Positions 46,561 through 55,683 of a stretch of 64,000 nucleotides of DNA are shown piece by piece. The translations under genes were made by a program, and so were the position numbers. Source of the stretch: Pseudarthrobacter oxydans (GTDB lineage: Bacteria; Actinomycetota; Actinomycetes; Actinomycetales; Micrococcaceae); assembly GCF_034258515.1 (NCBI RefSeq), contig NZ_CP139438.1:2666001-2730000 (forward strand), given 5' to 3'. The notes below the pieces were generated by a model. It was not told where the DNA came from, made no database searches, and saw only the letters and a list, made by a program, of their open reading frames with translations. Numbering within the stretch: the stretch's first letter is position 1; the number at the start of each line of letters is the position of its first letter.

Positions 46561-46720
46561 ATGATACTTTCGGGCCGGATTTCAGGGGCTTTACCCTGCT
46601 CCGTGCGCCTCAGCACGAGAAATTACTTTACCTGAGACTCTTGGCTCGCACAAATCGGCGCGGGTGATGCTGGCCACGACAGCCTTGCATAGTGAATGGA
46701 CGGACGGAAGGGGCGACGCA

Positions 46721-47374
46721 ATGGCTTGGAGAGCGCGGACAGTCATCGGTTTGGTCGGTGCGGCCGGGGTCGCGGCGTGGGCTCGGGCCTGGCGCCCCCG
46801 GCACTTGACGTGGGGCGCAACCCCTGATGAGGTGGCCCGGGCGTTGCCGGGTGATGACCTGGTGCGGTCTCCGACTTTCAACGCCACCCGTGCCATCTCA
46901 GTCGGAGCTCCACCCGAACGGATCTGGCCCTGGCTTGTCCAGGTCGGGGTGCGGCGGGCCGGGTGGTACAGCTATGACCTGCTGGACAACCTCGGACGTC
47001 CCAGCGCCAGGCAGATCCGCCCCGAATGGCAGGCCCTTGAACCGGGCGACACACTGCCGATGAGTCCGGACGGCAAGCACGGTATCAACGTCTACTCAAT
47101 GGACTACCCGCGCTCCATGGTCTGGGGAACCCCGGGTGACACCACATGGGTTTGGCAGCTTGACCCGCAACCGGACGGAACCACCCGGCTCCTCACCCGG
47201 ATCCGCTCCCGCATCCGGTGGTCGCCTGCATCCATTGCATTCTCGGCACTGCTGGAGGTTGCCGACTTCTGGATGATCCGCAAAATGCTGGCCGGCCTGC
47301 GTGAACGGGCCGAGCAGAGCGGAACTTCCCCGGGCGGGGAGGACGGCCGGACCCCTGCCCGGAGCGCTTCCTAG
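46721..47374 (+). CDS. SRPBCC-like polyketide cyclase/dehydratase-fold protein
   Basis: A 217-aa protein with a possible N-terminal hydrophobic segment (TVIGLVGAAGVAAWARAW) and an SRPBCC-type pattern: ATRAISVGAPPERIWPWLVQVG, GWYSYDLLDNLG, then TTRLLTRIRSRIRW. Function is unknown. ATG at 46721 has GGAAGGGG seven nt upstream; an earlier ATG at 46664 has none. The stop overlaps the end of the convergent HAD gene by four nt. Confidence 0.75.
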   Translation: MAWRARTVIGLVGAAGVAAWARAWRPRHLTWGATPDEVARALPGDDLVRSPTFNATRAISVGAPPERIWPWLVQVGVRRAGWYSYDLLDNLGRPSARQIRPEWQALEPGDTLPMSPDGKHGINVYSMDYPRSMVWGTPGDTTWVWQLDPQPDGTTRLLTRIRSRIRWSPASIAFSALLEVADFWMIRKMLAGLRERAEQSGTSPGGEDGRTPARSAS

Positions 47375-48108
47375 CCGACCAGCTCTGCCAGCGAGGACAC
47401 GGCGTTGCCTTCAAACTCCGCCACCGGCTCCCCCACCCTGTTGAGCCAAACGCCGACCAGCCCCGCCGCCGTCGAGCCCTCCGCGTCCAGGAGCCGGTTG
47501 TCGCCCACATAGAGCGTGTCGGCCGGTGCGGTACCCAGCAGCCGGACACCTTCCAGGTAGATGGCCGGATCGGGCTTCGCCACGCCCAGCGTGTCCGTCC
47601 CCACCAGCCGCCGGACGCGTTCCAGTCCGGCTCCGTCCAGCTTGGCGCGCTGGTAATCATGCACGTTGTTGCTGACCGCCCCGTAAGGGATGCCTGCCTG
47701 GTCCAGGACGTCCAGCAGCGGCATGACATCCGGAAAGGGCTTTACATAGGCGGGCTGCTTTTCAATGTAGGCCGCCAGCCACTGGTGGGACTGCTCGCCC
47801 TCGTCCAACTCGACGCCGAAGTGGCCCAGGGCGGCACGGCCGCGCAGCAGCCGCTGCTCGTTGAACGTGAGTTCACCGGCCAGGTAGCGGTCGTAATAGT
47901 GGGTGGTTTCGTGCGTAAAGATACGGCCGAACCGTTCCCACCCGGCCTGGTCCAGTCCGGGCAGGAGGTGTTCGCTGACTTCCCGCAGCGCGGTTGTCAT
48001 CGAGAACTCGAGGTCCACCAGTGTGTCGTCGATGTCGAACAGGATCCCCCGCACCGCCCCGAAGGGCGTGTCCAGGAAACTGGTGGAGGCAGCGGTGGGA
48101 GCTGACAT
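47371..48108 (-). CDS. HAD-superfamily phosphatase
   Basis: A 245-aa haloacid-dehalogenase-type hydrolase. Motif I GILFDIDDTLVDLEF has the two catalytic aspartates, motif II is VSNNV, motif III Lys in GVAKPDPAIY and motif IV YVGDNRLLDAEG. The inserted helical cap is of C1 type. Substrate unknown; it resembles the phosphoglycolate/pyrimidine-nucleotidase group. It shares one base with gltX (TGATG). Confidence 0.88.
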   Translation of the reverse strand: MSAPTAASTSFLDTPFGAVRGILFDIDDTLVDLEFSMTTALREVSEHLLPGLDQAGWERFGRIFTHETTHYYDRYLAGELTFNEQRLLRGRAALGHFGVELDEGEQSHQWLAAYIEKQPAYVKPFPDVMPLLDVLDQAGIPYGAVSNNVHDYQRAKLDGAGLERVRRLVGTDTLGVAKPDPAIYLEGVRLLGTAPADTLYVGDNRLLDAEGSTAAGLVGVWLNRVGEPVAEFEGNAVSSLAELVG

Positions 48109-49622
48109 CAGCCGCGGAAGGCCCGGAGCCTGCGGAGTGAGGATTCCCGGCCGAGGATCACCATGGACTCGAAGAGCGGCGGCGAGATGCGGCGGCCGGA
48201 AACAGCCGTACGCACCGGTCCGAAGGCGAGCCGGGGCTTGAGGCCCAGCTCCTCAACCAGGGTCCTTTTCAGGGCAGCCTGGATTTCTTCCGCCGTCCAC
48301 TCCTGCACGCCGTCCAGGGCGGCGATTGCCGCATCGAGGACCTCCCCAAGGTTCTCCGGAAGTCCCTTCCGGGCGTCGTCCGCCACATCGATGGCGTCGT
48401 CATCCTTGAACAGGAATCCGAGCATCTCGGGCGCCTCGCCCAGGAGCGTGATGCGCTCCTGGATCAGCGGCGCGGCCTCGGTGAGGATTTCCTCCTGCCG
48501 CGCCGTGAGCTGCTCCCCCACGTAGCCCGCGGTGCGCAGGTACGGCACCAGCCGCTCCCGGAAGTCCTCCGGCGCGAGCATCCGGATGTGGGTCCCGTTG
48601 ATGGCTTCGGCCTTCTTGATGTCAAAGCGCGCAGGGTTGGCCAGAACGTCGTGGACATCAAAGTTTTCGATCAGCTGGTCCACGGTGAAGATGTCCTCGT
48701 CCGCGGACAGGCTCCAGCCCAGCAGGGACAGGTAATTCAGGAGGCCCTCGGGAATGAAGCCGCGGTCGCGCAGCAGGAAGAGGTTGGACTGCGGATCACG
48801 CTTGGACAGCTTTTTGTTGCCTTCGCCCATCACGTAGGGCAGGTGGCCGAACTCCGGCATGTAGCTGGCAACACCGATTTCCATCAGGGCGCGGATGAGG
48901 ACAACCTGGCGCGGTGTGGAGGACAGCAGATCCTCGCCGCGCAGTACGTGGGTAATGCCCATGAGGGCGTCGTCCACGGGGTTTACCAGGGTGTACAGGG
49001 GGGACCCGTCCGCACGCACGATGACGTAATCCGGGATACTGCCGGCTTTGAAGGTGATCTCGCCGCGGACCAGGTCGGTGAACGTGACGTCTTCATCGGG
49101 CATCCGGACCCGGAGCACCGGCTGCCGGCCTTCGGACCTGAAGGCGGCCACCTGATCTTCGGTCAGCTCGCGGTCAAAGTTGTCGTAGCCCAGCTTGGGG
49201 TCACGGCCGGCCGCGCGGTGGCGCGCCTCGACCTCCTCGGGGGACGAGTAGCACTCATAGGCGTAGCCGGCCTCGATCAGCTTGGCCACGACGTCTTTGT
49301 AAAGGTCCAGCCGCTGCGACTGCCGGTACGGTTCGTGGGGCCCGCCCACTTCCACGCCCTCTTCCCAGGTGATGCCGAGCCACTTCAATGCTTCCAGCAG
49401 CTGCTGGTAGCTCTCCTCCGAGTCGCGTGCAGCGTCCGTGTCCTCGATGCGGAAGACGAAGGTGCCCTTGGTGTGCTTGGCATGGGCCCAGTTGAACAGT
49501 GCCGTGCGGATCAGCCCCACGTGCGGGGTGCCCGTGGGTGACGGGCAGAACCGGACCCGTACGGGAGTGTCGGCAGAAACGGAGGGCAAGGAGGCAGCAG
49601 TCGACGCAGAAGCAGTAGTCAT
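48108..49622 (-). CDS. gltX: Glutamyl-tRNA synthetase
   Basis: Class I synthetase of 504 aa. HIGH-like motif [21 protein letters not shown] near residue 27-48, split by its binding residues, and KLSKRDP for the KMSKS loop. Most actinobacteria lack GlnRS, so the enzyme probably also charges tRNA-Gln with Glu, followed by GatCAB transamidation (not in the window). tRNA-Gln and tRNA-Glu lie about 1.5-2 kb away. Confidence 0.96.
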   Translation of the reverse strand: MTTASASTAASLPSVSADTPVRVRFCPSPTGTPHVGLIRTALFNWAHAKHTKGTFVFRIEDTDAARDSEESYQQLLEALKWLGITWEEGVEVGGPHEPYRQSQRLDLYKDVVAKLIEAGYAYECYSSPEEVEARHRAAGRDPKLGYDNFDRELTEDQVAAFRSEGRQPVLRVRMPDEDVTFTDLVRGEITFKAGSIPDYVIVRADGSPLYTLVNPVDDALMGITHVLRGEDLLSSTPRQVVLIRALMEIGVASYMPEFGHLPYVMGEGNKKLSKRDPQSNLFLLRDRGFIPEGLLNYLSLLGWSLSADEDIFTVDQLIENFDVHDVLANPARFDIKKAEAINGTHIRMLAPEDFRERLVPYLRTAGYVGEQLTARQEEILTEAAPLIQERITLLGEAPEMLGFLFKDDDAIDVADDARKGLPENLGEVLDAAIAALDGVQEWTAEEIQAALKRTLVEELGLKPRLAFGPVRTAVSGRRISPPLFESMVILGRESSLRRLRAFRG

Positions 49623-49672
49623 AGTGGCTCCAACTTTACCGTCTGCCGCCAGGGGTGAAGGCGGGCCTGGCG

Positions 49673-50449
49673 TCAGCGGCGCACGATGGGGTTGGACAGG
49701 CGGCCGATGCCCTCAATCTCCACTTCGAAGCGGTCCCCCGCGTTGACGAGTCCTACGCCGGCCGGAGTCCCCGTCATGATGACGTCGCCGGGCAGGAGGG
49801 TGAAAGCCTGGGACACAATGGAGACCAGCTCGCGCACTCCCCTGACCATCTGGCTGGTGCTGCCGTCCTGCCGCAGCTCCCCGTTCAGCCTGCCCTGGAT
49901 CTGCAGGTCCTCGGTATCCAGCTCTGTCTCGATCCACGGGCCCAGCGGCGCGGAGGTGTCAAAGCCCTTGGCCCGGGTCCACTGCAGGTCGGTTTTCTGG
50001 ACGTCCCGGGCAGTGAGGTCGTTGCCGCACGTGTAGCCGAAGATGACGTCGTCCACGCGGTCCTCAGGGACGTCCTTGCAGATCCTACCGATGACCACGC
50101 AGAGCTCAGCTTCGAAGGAGACTTCCTCGGAGAACTCCGGCAGCACTACAGGATCGTTGGGGCCCACCACGGCGGTGTTGGGCTTCAGGAACAGGAGGGG
50201 CTGGGCCGGGACTTCGTTGCCGAGTTCATGCGCGTGCTCCACGAAGTTTCGTCCCACGCCGATGACCTTGCTGCGGGGAATGATCGGGGCCAGCAGCCGG
50301 ACGTCCTCCAGCTTGTGGCGGACGGAGGTGCGCTCCACCCCGTTGAAGAACGGGTCTCCGTGGATGACAGTGATTTCCTCACTGCCCGTGTCACCTTCGA
50401 CAACGCCGTAGAGGGGATCAGAATCAACGACAAACCTGGCAATACGCAT
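49673..50449 (-). CDS. Fumarylacetoacetate hydrolase family protein
   Basis: A 258-aa FAH-superfamily enzyme: [41 protein letters not shown] with the metal-binding Glu residues, [14 protein letters not shown] and the C-terminal [13 protein letters not shown]. Likely a dioxoheptenedioate-isomerase/acylpyruvate-hydrolase type enzyme; the substrate is uncertain. The ATG at 50449 is 41 nt after the stop of the MBL gene. Confidence 0.9.
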   Translation of the reverse strand: MRIARFVVDSDPLYGVVEGDTGSEEITVIHGDPFFNGVERTSVRHKLEDVRLLAPIIPRSKVIGVGRNFVEHAHELGNEVPAQPLLFLKPNTAVVGPNDPVVLPEFSEEVSFEAELCVVIGRICKDVPEDRVDDVIFGYTCGNDLTARDVQKTDLQWTRAKGFDTSAPLGPWIETELDTEDLQIQGRLNGELRQDGSTSQMVRGVRELVSIVSQAFTLLPGDVIMTGTPAGVGLVNAGDRFEVEIEGIGRLSNPIVRR

Positions 50450-50490
50450 GGCTCCTACCCTACCGTCTCGCCACCCCGTGACTGCCAGCG

Positions 50491-51294
50491 CTACGTCTGG
50501 GCCGCAGTGCCCCGGAGGTAGTGGAGCTGCGCCGCCACGGAAGTTTCAGCGGCCCGCCGCACGGAAGGGTCGACGTCGGAATACACTGCGCCGGCGACGT
50601 CACGGGCGGTTGCGTCCCGGCCCAGGGTGTCCAGCGCAGCGCGGACCTGTTCCAGCCGCTCAAGGCGGTGGCTGCGGTAGGCGCGCGCAATTTCCACCAG
50701 CGACGGAAGAACGGGACCATGGGCGGGAAGCACTGTGGCGGGGCCAATCGCTTCCAGCCGGTCGAGGGAGGCAAGGTAGTCCGCGAGGGTTCCGTCAGGG
50801 TAGTCGAGCATTGTGGTGCCGCGGCCCAGGATGGTGTCCCCGGTCAGGACCGAGCCGTGGGCACCGTCGCCGGGGAGGTGGAAGCACACGGAATCGGAAG
50901 TGTGGCCGGGAGTGGCCACCACACGGATGTCCACGCCCGCGGCGGAAAGGACTTCGCCATCCTGCAAAGGAGTGCCGCTGCCGTGGCAGTGGACGGCGTC
51001 GGCGGCACGCACGGGGGCGCCGGTCAAGCCATGGAGCCGGGCGGAACCTGCTGTGTGGTCCGCGTGGCGGTGGGTGATGAGGATGAGGTCCACGGGGCCT
51101 GCCGCTGCCAGGGCCTCCAGGTGGGCCTCGTCGAGCGGACCGGGATCCACCACCACGGCGCCGGGGTTACCGGGTGCGTGCAGGACGTAGGAGTTGGTCC
51201 CCGCCAGGCTCATGGGTCCTGGATTGGGCGCCAGGAGAAACCGGGTCAGGGCCGAGCTGCGCTGCAGGACGGAGCCGGAAGCTGAAGTCACCAC
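50491..51294 (-). CDS. Metallo-beta-lactamase-fold hydrolase
   Basis: A 267-aa MBL-fold protein with the zinc motif THRHADHTAG (H-x-H-x-D-H), the following VVATPGHTSDSVCF histidine, LTGDTILGRGTT aspartate and LPAHGP. A C-terminal helical domain (SLVEIARAYRSHRLERLEQ) resembles the LACTB2-like subgroup. Start is GTG. It follows ilvE at 80 nt with the ilvE terminator between. Confidence 0.88.
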   Translation of the reverse strand: MVTSASGSVLQRSSALTRFLLAPNPGPMSLAGTNSYVLHAPGNPGAVVVDPGPLDEAHLEALAAAGPVDLILITHRHADHTAGSARLHGLTGAPVRAADAVHCHGSGTPLQDGEVLSAAGVDIRVVATPGHTSDSVCFHLPGDGAHGSVLTGDTILGRGTTMLDYPDGTLADYLASLDRLEAIGPATVLPAHGPVLPSLVEIARAYRSHRLERLEQVRAALDTLGRDATARDVAGAVYSDVDPSVRRAAETSVAAQLHYLRGTAAQT

Positions 51295-51312
51295 ACCATC
51301 CTTGCAGACGCG

Positions 51313-51347
51313 AAAGGCGCCTGCCGGAACAAAGTCCGGCAGGCGCC
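51313..51347 (-). terminator. Intrinsic terminator after ilvE
   Basis: Perfect 13-bp stem (51316-51328 with 51335-51347), 6-nt loop, followed by TTT on the minus strand. It separates ilvE from the MBL gene. Confidence 0.75.
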
Positions 51348-51373
51348 GTCGTACGCGTCTGGAAAGTGGGCGC

Positions 51374-52486
51374 CTAGGCCAGGCGGGTCAGCCAGCCGTG
51401 GGTGTCCGGGACAGTCCCGGTCTGGATGCCGAGCAGCTGCTCGCGGATGGCCATGGTGGTCTCCCCCGCCTTGGCGTCCTCGGAGCCGATGAACTCGGTG
51501 GCGTCCTTGAGGACTCCGATCGGGGTGATGACGGCTGCGGTACCGCAGGCGAAGACCTCGGCAATCTCGCCGGAAGCAACGCCGTCGCGCCATTCGTCAA
51601 GGGTGATCTTGCGCTCGGTGACCTGGCGGCCCATGTCCTTGGCCACCTGGATGACGGACATCCTGGTGATGCCTTCCAGGATGGTGCCGGTCAGCGCGGG
51701 GGTGACCAGCGAGCCGTCCTTCATCACGAAGAAGACGTTCATGCCGCCCAGTTCCTCGACTGCATTGTCGTTGAAATGGTCGAGGAAGAGGACCTGCTTG
51801 CAGCCGTTGGCTTCTGCTTCCTGCTGGGCAATCAGCGACGCGGCGTAGTTGCCGCCGCATTTGGCATCGCCCGTTCCGCCGCGGCCGGCACGGGCGTATT
51901 CACGGGAGATCCAGATGGATACGGGCTTCAGCTCACCGCCGAAATAGTTGCCGGCCGGTGAGGCGATCACCCGGAAGGAAACTTCGCGTGCGGCGCGCAC
52001 ACCCAGGAAGGCCTCGGTGGCGATCATGAACGGCCGCAGGTAGAGGGCCTCGCCGTCGCCGCCGGGAACCCAGTCCCTGTCCACGTTCACCAGGGCTCGG
52101 ATCGCTCCGAGGAAGTATTCAGCCGGCAGCTCGGGAAGGGCAAGCCTGCGGGCTGACTTGTTCAGGCGGGCCGCGTTTGCTTCGGGACGGAAGGACCAGA
52201 TGGAGCCGTCGGCATGGCGGTACGCCTTGAGGCCTTCGAAAATCTCCTGGCCGTAGTGCAGCACGGCGGCAGAGGGATCCAGGACGATGGGACCGTACGG
52301 TTCAATCCTGGCGTTGTGCCAGCCGCCGTGGCCGTTCTCGTCCACGCTGTAGTCCACCACGGCGGTGTGGTCGGTGAAGTGGTTGCCGAATCCCGGGTTG
52401 GCCAGGATGGCTGCACGCTCTTCAGCAGACTTCGGGTTGGCCGAAAGCTGCTGGCTGAATTCGACGCCATGGGCGGTCTGGGTCAT
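51374..52486 (-). CDS. ilvE: Branched-chain-amino-acid aminotransferase
   Basis: Fold-type IV aminotransferase (370 aa) for Leu, Ile and Val. [50 protein letters not shown] and the PLP lysine in [12 protein letters not shown] (about residue 220) are typical. A half-match to the leu operator (ATTCGAGA) lies at 52546-52553 in its upstream region. Confidence 0.95.
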   Translation of the reverse strand: MTQTAHGVEFSQQLSANPKSAEERAAILANPGFGNHFTDHTAVVDYSVDENGHGGWHNARIEPYGPIVLDPSAAVLHYGQEIFEGLKAYRHADGSIWSFRPEANAARLNKSARRLALPELPAEYFLGAIRALVNVDRDWVPGGDGEALYLRPFMIATEAFLGVRAAREVSFRVIASPAGNYFGGELKPVSIWISREYARAGRGGTGDAKCGGNYAASLIAQQEAEANGCKQVLFLDHFNDNAVEELGGMNVFFVMKDGSLVTPALTGTILEGITRMSVIQVAKDMGRQVTERKITLDEWRDGVASGEIAEVFACGTAAVITPIGVLKDATEFIGSEDAKAGETTMAIREQLLGIQTGTVPDTHGWLTRLA

Positions 52487-52590
52487 GGTTCCTCCACGAT
52501 CGGCCGCCCCGTGTTCAGCACTGAACGGCGCGGCGGCATTTGGTGATTCGAGACAAGCTTACGCCCGATGCCGGAGCCCCTGGCGCGGTG

Positions 52591-53643
52591 TCAGAGCCCG
52601 GCGGCGATGGCGTCGCCCACGGCACTCGTGGTGCGTGAACCGCCGTCGCGCTCCTCGACGTCGGCAACCACTGCCGCTTCGATCCTGCGGGCCGCTGCGG
52701 CGTAGCCGAGGTGGTCCAGCAGGAGCGCAGCGGAGAGGATGGCAGCCGTTGGGTCTGCCTTGCCCTGGCCCGCAATGTCCGGGGCGGACCCGTGCACGGG
52801 TTCGAACATGGAGGGGGCCGTGCGGTCCATGTTGATGTTGCCGGATGCCGCCAACCCGATGCCGCCGGTGATCGCGGCGGCGAGGTCGGTGAGGATGTCG
52901 CCGAAAAGGTTGTCAGTGACTATCACGTCGAAGCGGGACGGGTCGGTGACCATGAAGATGGTGGCGGCGTCCACGTGGAGGTAGTCGTGGGTGACCTCCG
53001 GGAACTCCTGCGCCACCGCCTCAACGGTGCGCTTCCACAGGTGCCCCGCGTAAACCAGGACATTGTGCTTGTGGACCAGGGTGAGGTGCTTGCGCTCCCT
53101 GGCGCTGGCCCGGCGGAACGCGTCCCGGACTACCCGTTCCACGCCGTGGGCAGTGTTCAGTGAAACCTCGGTGGCCACCTCGTGGGGCGTGCCCGCACGC
53201 AGGGTGCCGCCGTTGCCCACGTAGGGCCCCTCGGTGCCCTCGCGGACCACGATGAAGTCAATGGTGCCCGGGTTGGCGAGCGGGCTTCCCACCGTTCCAT
53301 AGAGCCGGGACGGCCGCAGGTTGACGTAGTGGTCCAGGCTGAATCGGAGCTTGAGCAGCATCTCGCGTTCAATAAGTCCCGACGGGATACGCGTGTCTCC
53401 CGGGGCGGCGCCCACCGCGCCGAACAGGATGGCATCCCGGGTCCGGAGGTCCGCCAGGACCTCGTCCGGCAGGGTCTCCCCGGTGGCCAGCCAGTGCTCT
53501 GCACCGAGCTTGTAGTGGGTCTGCTTGAGCTCCACGCCCTCCGCTGCCACGGCCTTTTCGAGGACCTTAATGGCCTCGGCAATCACCTCGGGGCCAATGC
53601 CGTCGCCGGGAATAACTGCAAGATCAATGGAGGATGCGCTCAT
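52591..53643 (-). CDS. leuB: 3-isopropylmalate dehydrogenase
   Basis: The 350-aa NAD-dependent enzyme of leucine synthesis has [36 protein letters not shown] and [21 protein letters not shown] at 53643. The operator-like sequence at 53681-53699 lies 38 nt upstream. ilvE follows 104 nt downstream. Confidence 0.96.
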   Translation of the reverse strand: MSASSIDLAVIPGDGIGPEVIAEAIKVLEKAVAAEGVELKQTHYKLGAEHWLATGETLPDEVLADLRTRDAILFGAVGAAPGDTRIPSGLIEREMLLKLRFSLDHYVNLRPSRLYGTVGSPLANPGTIDFIVVREGTEGPYVGNGGTLRAGTPHEVATEVSLNTAHGVERVVRDAFRRASARERKHLTLVHKHNVLVYAGHLWKRTVEAVAQEFPEVTHDYLHVDAATIFMVTDPSRFDVIVTDNLFGDILTDLAAAITGGIGLAASGNINMDRTAPSMFEPVHGSAPDIAGQGKADPTAAILSAALLLDHLGYAAAARRIEAAVVADVEERDGGSRTTSAVGDAIAAGL

Positions 53644-53680
53644 GGATTCAGGTTAGCCAAAACATCCATATGCTGGTCAA

Positions 53681-53699
53681 GCTGTCTCAATATTCGAGA
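53681..53699. promoter_or_regulatory. Operator-like sequence upstream of leuB
   Basis: Read on the minus strand TCTCGAATATTGAGACAGC; 16 of 19 positions equal the sequence at 40305-40323 between leuC and the IclR-type regulator. The dyad is TCTC-n7-GAGA. It probably binds the same regulator. Confidence 0.7.
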
Positions 53700-53750
53700 A
53701 GATGCCGAGGGCCGCCGCAGCGCCGGGCGGCAGGAGGCGCTGGGCGGCAC

Positions 53751-54494
53751 TCACTGGGCTACCGGGGAGGCACTGACAACCACGTTCGTGCCCCAGAGGT
53801 CGTCCGTGTAGCACGAGATGAGGACCAGCCTGTTGGGCGCAACCTCCCAGACAGGACTGTCCTTGAGTCCCGATTTTACGTACGTGGTGACAGAGTCCAC
53901 CTGGTATTCAAGCTCACCCGCGGACGTGGCAACGGTTAGCCTGTCCCCCGCTGCCGCCTTTGAACTGAGCCGGTTGAAGGGCGCCTCAAGGTCCTGCCAG
54001 CTGTGGCCCACAACGTAGGTGGTGTTGGTGGAGCCCGCCCCCGGCATTCCGTAGGGGGTCAGCCAGTATCCGTCCATGGTGGGCGGCGGAATTATGGTCT
54101 GGGAGGCAACGTCCGAGCTGCTCGGATCGAGCGGATGGATGGGGACGTCGATATCAGCAGCTGGATAGACCAGCCGCTCCGGAGGAGCAGCCGGCGGCCC
54201 GGCGGCGGCCGACGGCACTTCCGGGGTGATGGCCGGAACAGGGGAAACTGAAACGGCGCCCGTCTCGGACTGCAGTGGAACTGGCGCTGAGGCCACCGCA
54301 GTTGCGCCGCCCGGCGGCGACGTCCGCGCCCCGGGCTCAACCAGCGCAGGGAGAAGGGCCACGGCAAGGAAGCCCACGGCTCCGGCCAGGGCCAGCAGAA
54401 CAACGGTCCTGAGAGTTGACAGCCCGTGACCGTGGCCGGCTGTGCCGGATGTTGCGTTCTCTCCCGGTACTTCCTCCGGGTCATTACCTGCCAT
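53751..54494 (-). CDS. Class F-type sortase
   Basis: A 247-aa membrane-anchored transpeptidase: N-terminal helix (LRTVVLLALAGAVGFLAVALL), a Pro/Ala-rich linker of about 60 residues and a sortase core with catalytic His in TYVVGHSW and Cys in RLVLISCYTDD. The position of the usual catalytic Arg after the Cys reads D-L-W-G-T-N, so Arg is not visible there. ATG at 54494 with AGGAC upstream. It follows the secreted repeat protein by 125 nt with a hairpin between; that protein is the obvious substrate. Confidence 0.85.
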   Translation of the reverse strand: MAGNDPEEVPGENATSGTAGHGHGLSTLRTVVLLALAGAVGFLAVALLPALVEPGARTSPPGGATAVASAPVPLQSETGAVSVSPVPAITPEVPSAAAGPPAAPPERLVYPAADIDVPIHPLDPSSSDVASQTIIPPPTMDGYWLTPYGMPGAGSTNTTYVVGHSWQDLEAPFNRLSSKAAAGDRLTVATSAGELEYQVDSVTTYVKSGLKDSPVWEVAPNRLVLISCYTDDLWGTNVVVSASPVAQ

Positions 54495-54538
54495 GAATTG
54501 TCCTCATGCTTCGGTTCAGCGTGGGGAAAATGCCGGGA

Positions 54539-54579
54539 GACGCAAAGCGCCGTGCAACACCTGCACGGCGCTTCGCGTC
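54539..54579. terminator. Hairpin between the secreted protein and the sortase
   Basis: 18-bp stem (54539-54556 with 54562-54579, one G-T pair) with a 5-nt loop. No U-tract follows on the minus strand, so it may reduce rather than stop read-through into the sortase gene. Confidence 0.55.
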
Positions 54580-54619
54580 CCTTTTACCCGAATGCCGCCG
54601 GGGCGGCGGCTACCACGCG

Positions 54620-55462
54620 CTATCCGCGCTGCTGTCCGCGGACGGCAGTCCTAGCCATCGTCTTCCGGACAGCGAGGGCAGCGCCGGCGACCATCACAGC
54701 GGCCAGTCCGCCAAGCCACGGAGCTGCACCCGGACCGGACGAAGCCGAAACAGCGGTCTGCACGTTGAAGCCCTGGTTTGGCGCGGCCACTGCACCGGTT
54801 CCGCCTCCGGCAACAGCGCCGCGCGGAGTCGTTCCGGGCACCACTTCACCGGCAGGAGGAGGTACATTGCCCGCGGGCGGTACCGTCGGCGGGGTCGTCG
54901 GCGGCGTCGTGGTAACTTCCACGGGAACGCAGTTGTTGTTGAAGGTTGCCTGCCCGGCGGCGGTCCAGTTCTGGCCGGCCGGAACCACCTTTCCGCTGTT
55001 CGGCGGGATGATGTCCTCGCTGTGCTGGTGGTGGGCGCCACCGTGGCCGTTCAGGCCCTGCAGCGCAATGTCAAGGACCCGGTAGGGGTTCTTTTCCGAT
55101 CCCGTCGCGTGGCAGATGGTGATTTTCTTGTCGTTGTCCTTGGGCGGCCCGGCGGGACTTCCGCCGGGCTCGGCGCAACCGGCGTTCCACACATCGACCT
55201 TGTCCAGGTTCTGGCCACCAGGCAGGACCTTCCCGTTGTTGGCCGGGATGATGTCCTCGCTGTGCTGGTGGTGCGAACCGGCGTGGCCGTTCAACGCATG
55301 GAGGTCAACCGTGATTGACTCGTAGGGGTTCTTTTCCGATCCCGTGGCGTGACAGATGGTGATTTTTTCACCGCCGCCCGATTCACCCGTGGCGAATGCC
55401 GTGGCTGTTGCGCCCAAGAGTGCGAGGCTTGTGACTCCCAAGGTGGCAAGGATCCGTTTCAT
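54620..55462 (-). CDS. Secreted protein with duplicated Cys/His module and sortase-type tail
   Basis: A 280-aa protein: signal peptide (MKRILATLGVTSLALLGATA), two copies of a module of about 55 residues (KITICHATGSEKNPY...GHAGSHHQHSEDIIPANNGK and KITICHATGSEKNPY...GHGGAHHQHSEDIIPPNSGK, each ending in GQN), a Thr/Pro linker, and a tail GFNVQTA, hydrophobic segment WLGGLAAVMVAGAALAV and basic RKTMARTAVRGQQRG. The Cys-His and GH-HH-H-D residues could bind metal. The tail has sortase-signal layout but no LPXTG; NVQTA recalls the NPQTN signal of class B sortase. A 15-nt-earlier GTG/ATG frame is possible. Confidence 0.8.
   Translation of the reverse strand: MKRILATLGVTSLALLGATATAFATGESGGGEKITICHATGSEKNPYESITVDLHALNGHAGSHHQHSEDIIPANNGKVLPGGQNLDKVDVWNAGCAEPGGSPAGPPKDNDKKITICHATGSEKNPYRVLDIALQGLNGHGGAHHQHSEDIIPPNSGKVVPAGQNWTAAGQATFNNNCVPVEVTTTPPTTPPTVPPAGNVPPPAGEVVPGTTPRGAVAGGGTGAVAAPNQGFNVQTAVSASSGPGAAPWLGGLAAVMVAGAALAVRKTMARTAVRGQQRG
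55085..55370. repeat. Direct repeat encoding the two modules (period about 240 bp)
   Basis: GTTCTTTTCCGATCCCGT recurs at about 55085 and 55325 and GGGATGATGTCCTCGCTGTG at about 55010 and 55250. The conserved DNA shows a tandem duplication within the secreted-protein gene. Confidence 0.8.
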
Positions 55463-55520
55463 TTCCGTCTCCGTCAATAGTCTGCTTCAGACTGTTCAGA
55501 CGCGAGAGAGAACACACCGC

Positions 55521-55556
55521 CCCAACCTGACGGGTCAACCCAATGTGACGGGTCAA
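55521..55556. promoter_or_regulatory. Two tandem 18-bp repeats upstream of the secreted-protein gene
   Basis: On the minus strand TTGACCCGTCACATTGGG is followed directly by TTGACCCGTCAGGTTGGG (16/18). They lie 60-95 nt before the start. A phase of 18 bp is less than two helical turns; they could be activator sites, with TTGACC usable as -35. The gap 55463-55683 has no gene. Confidence 0.55.
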
Positions 55557-55683
55557 AGGCAAACAGACAGCATCGGGGCGACGGTTCTCCCAGATGCGAA
55601 CTGTCAGTTTGCTAACACGTTCAGGCTATGGATTTTCCTGTCCGGAATCCCCAGTAGGACGTACTTATCTTCGGAATACGGAA

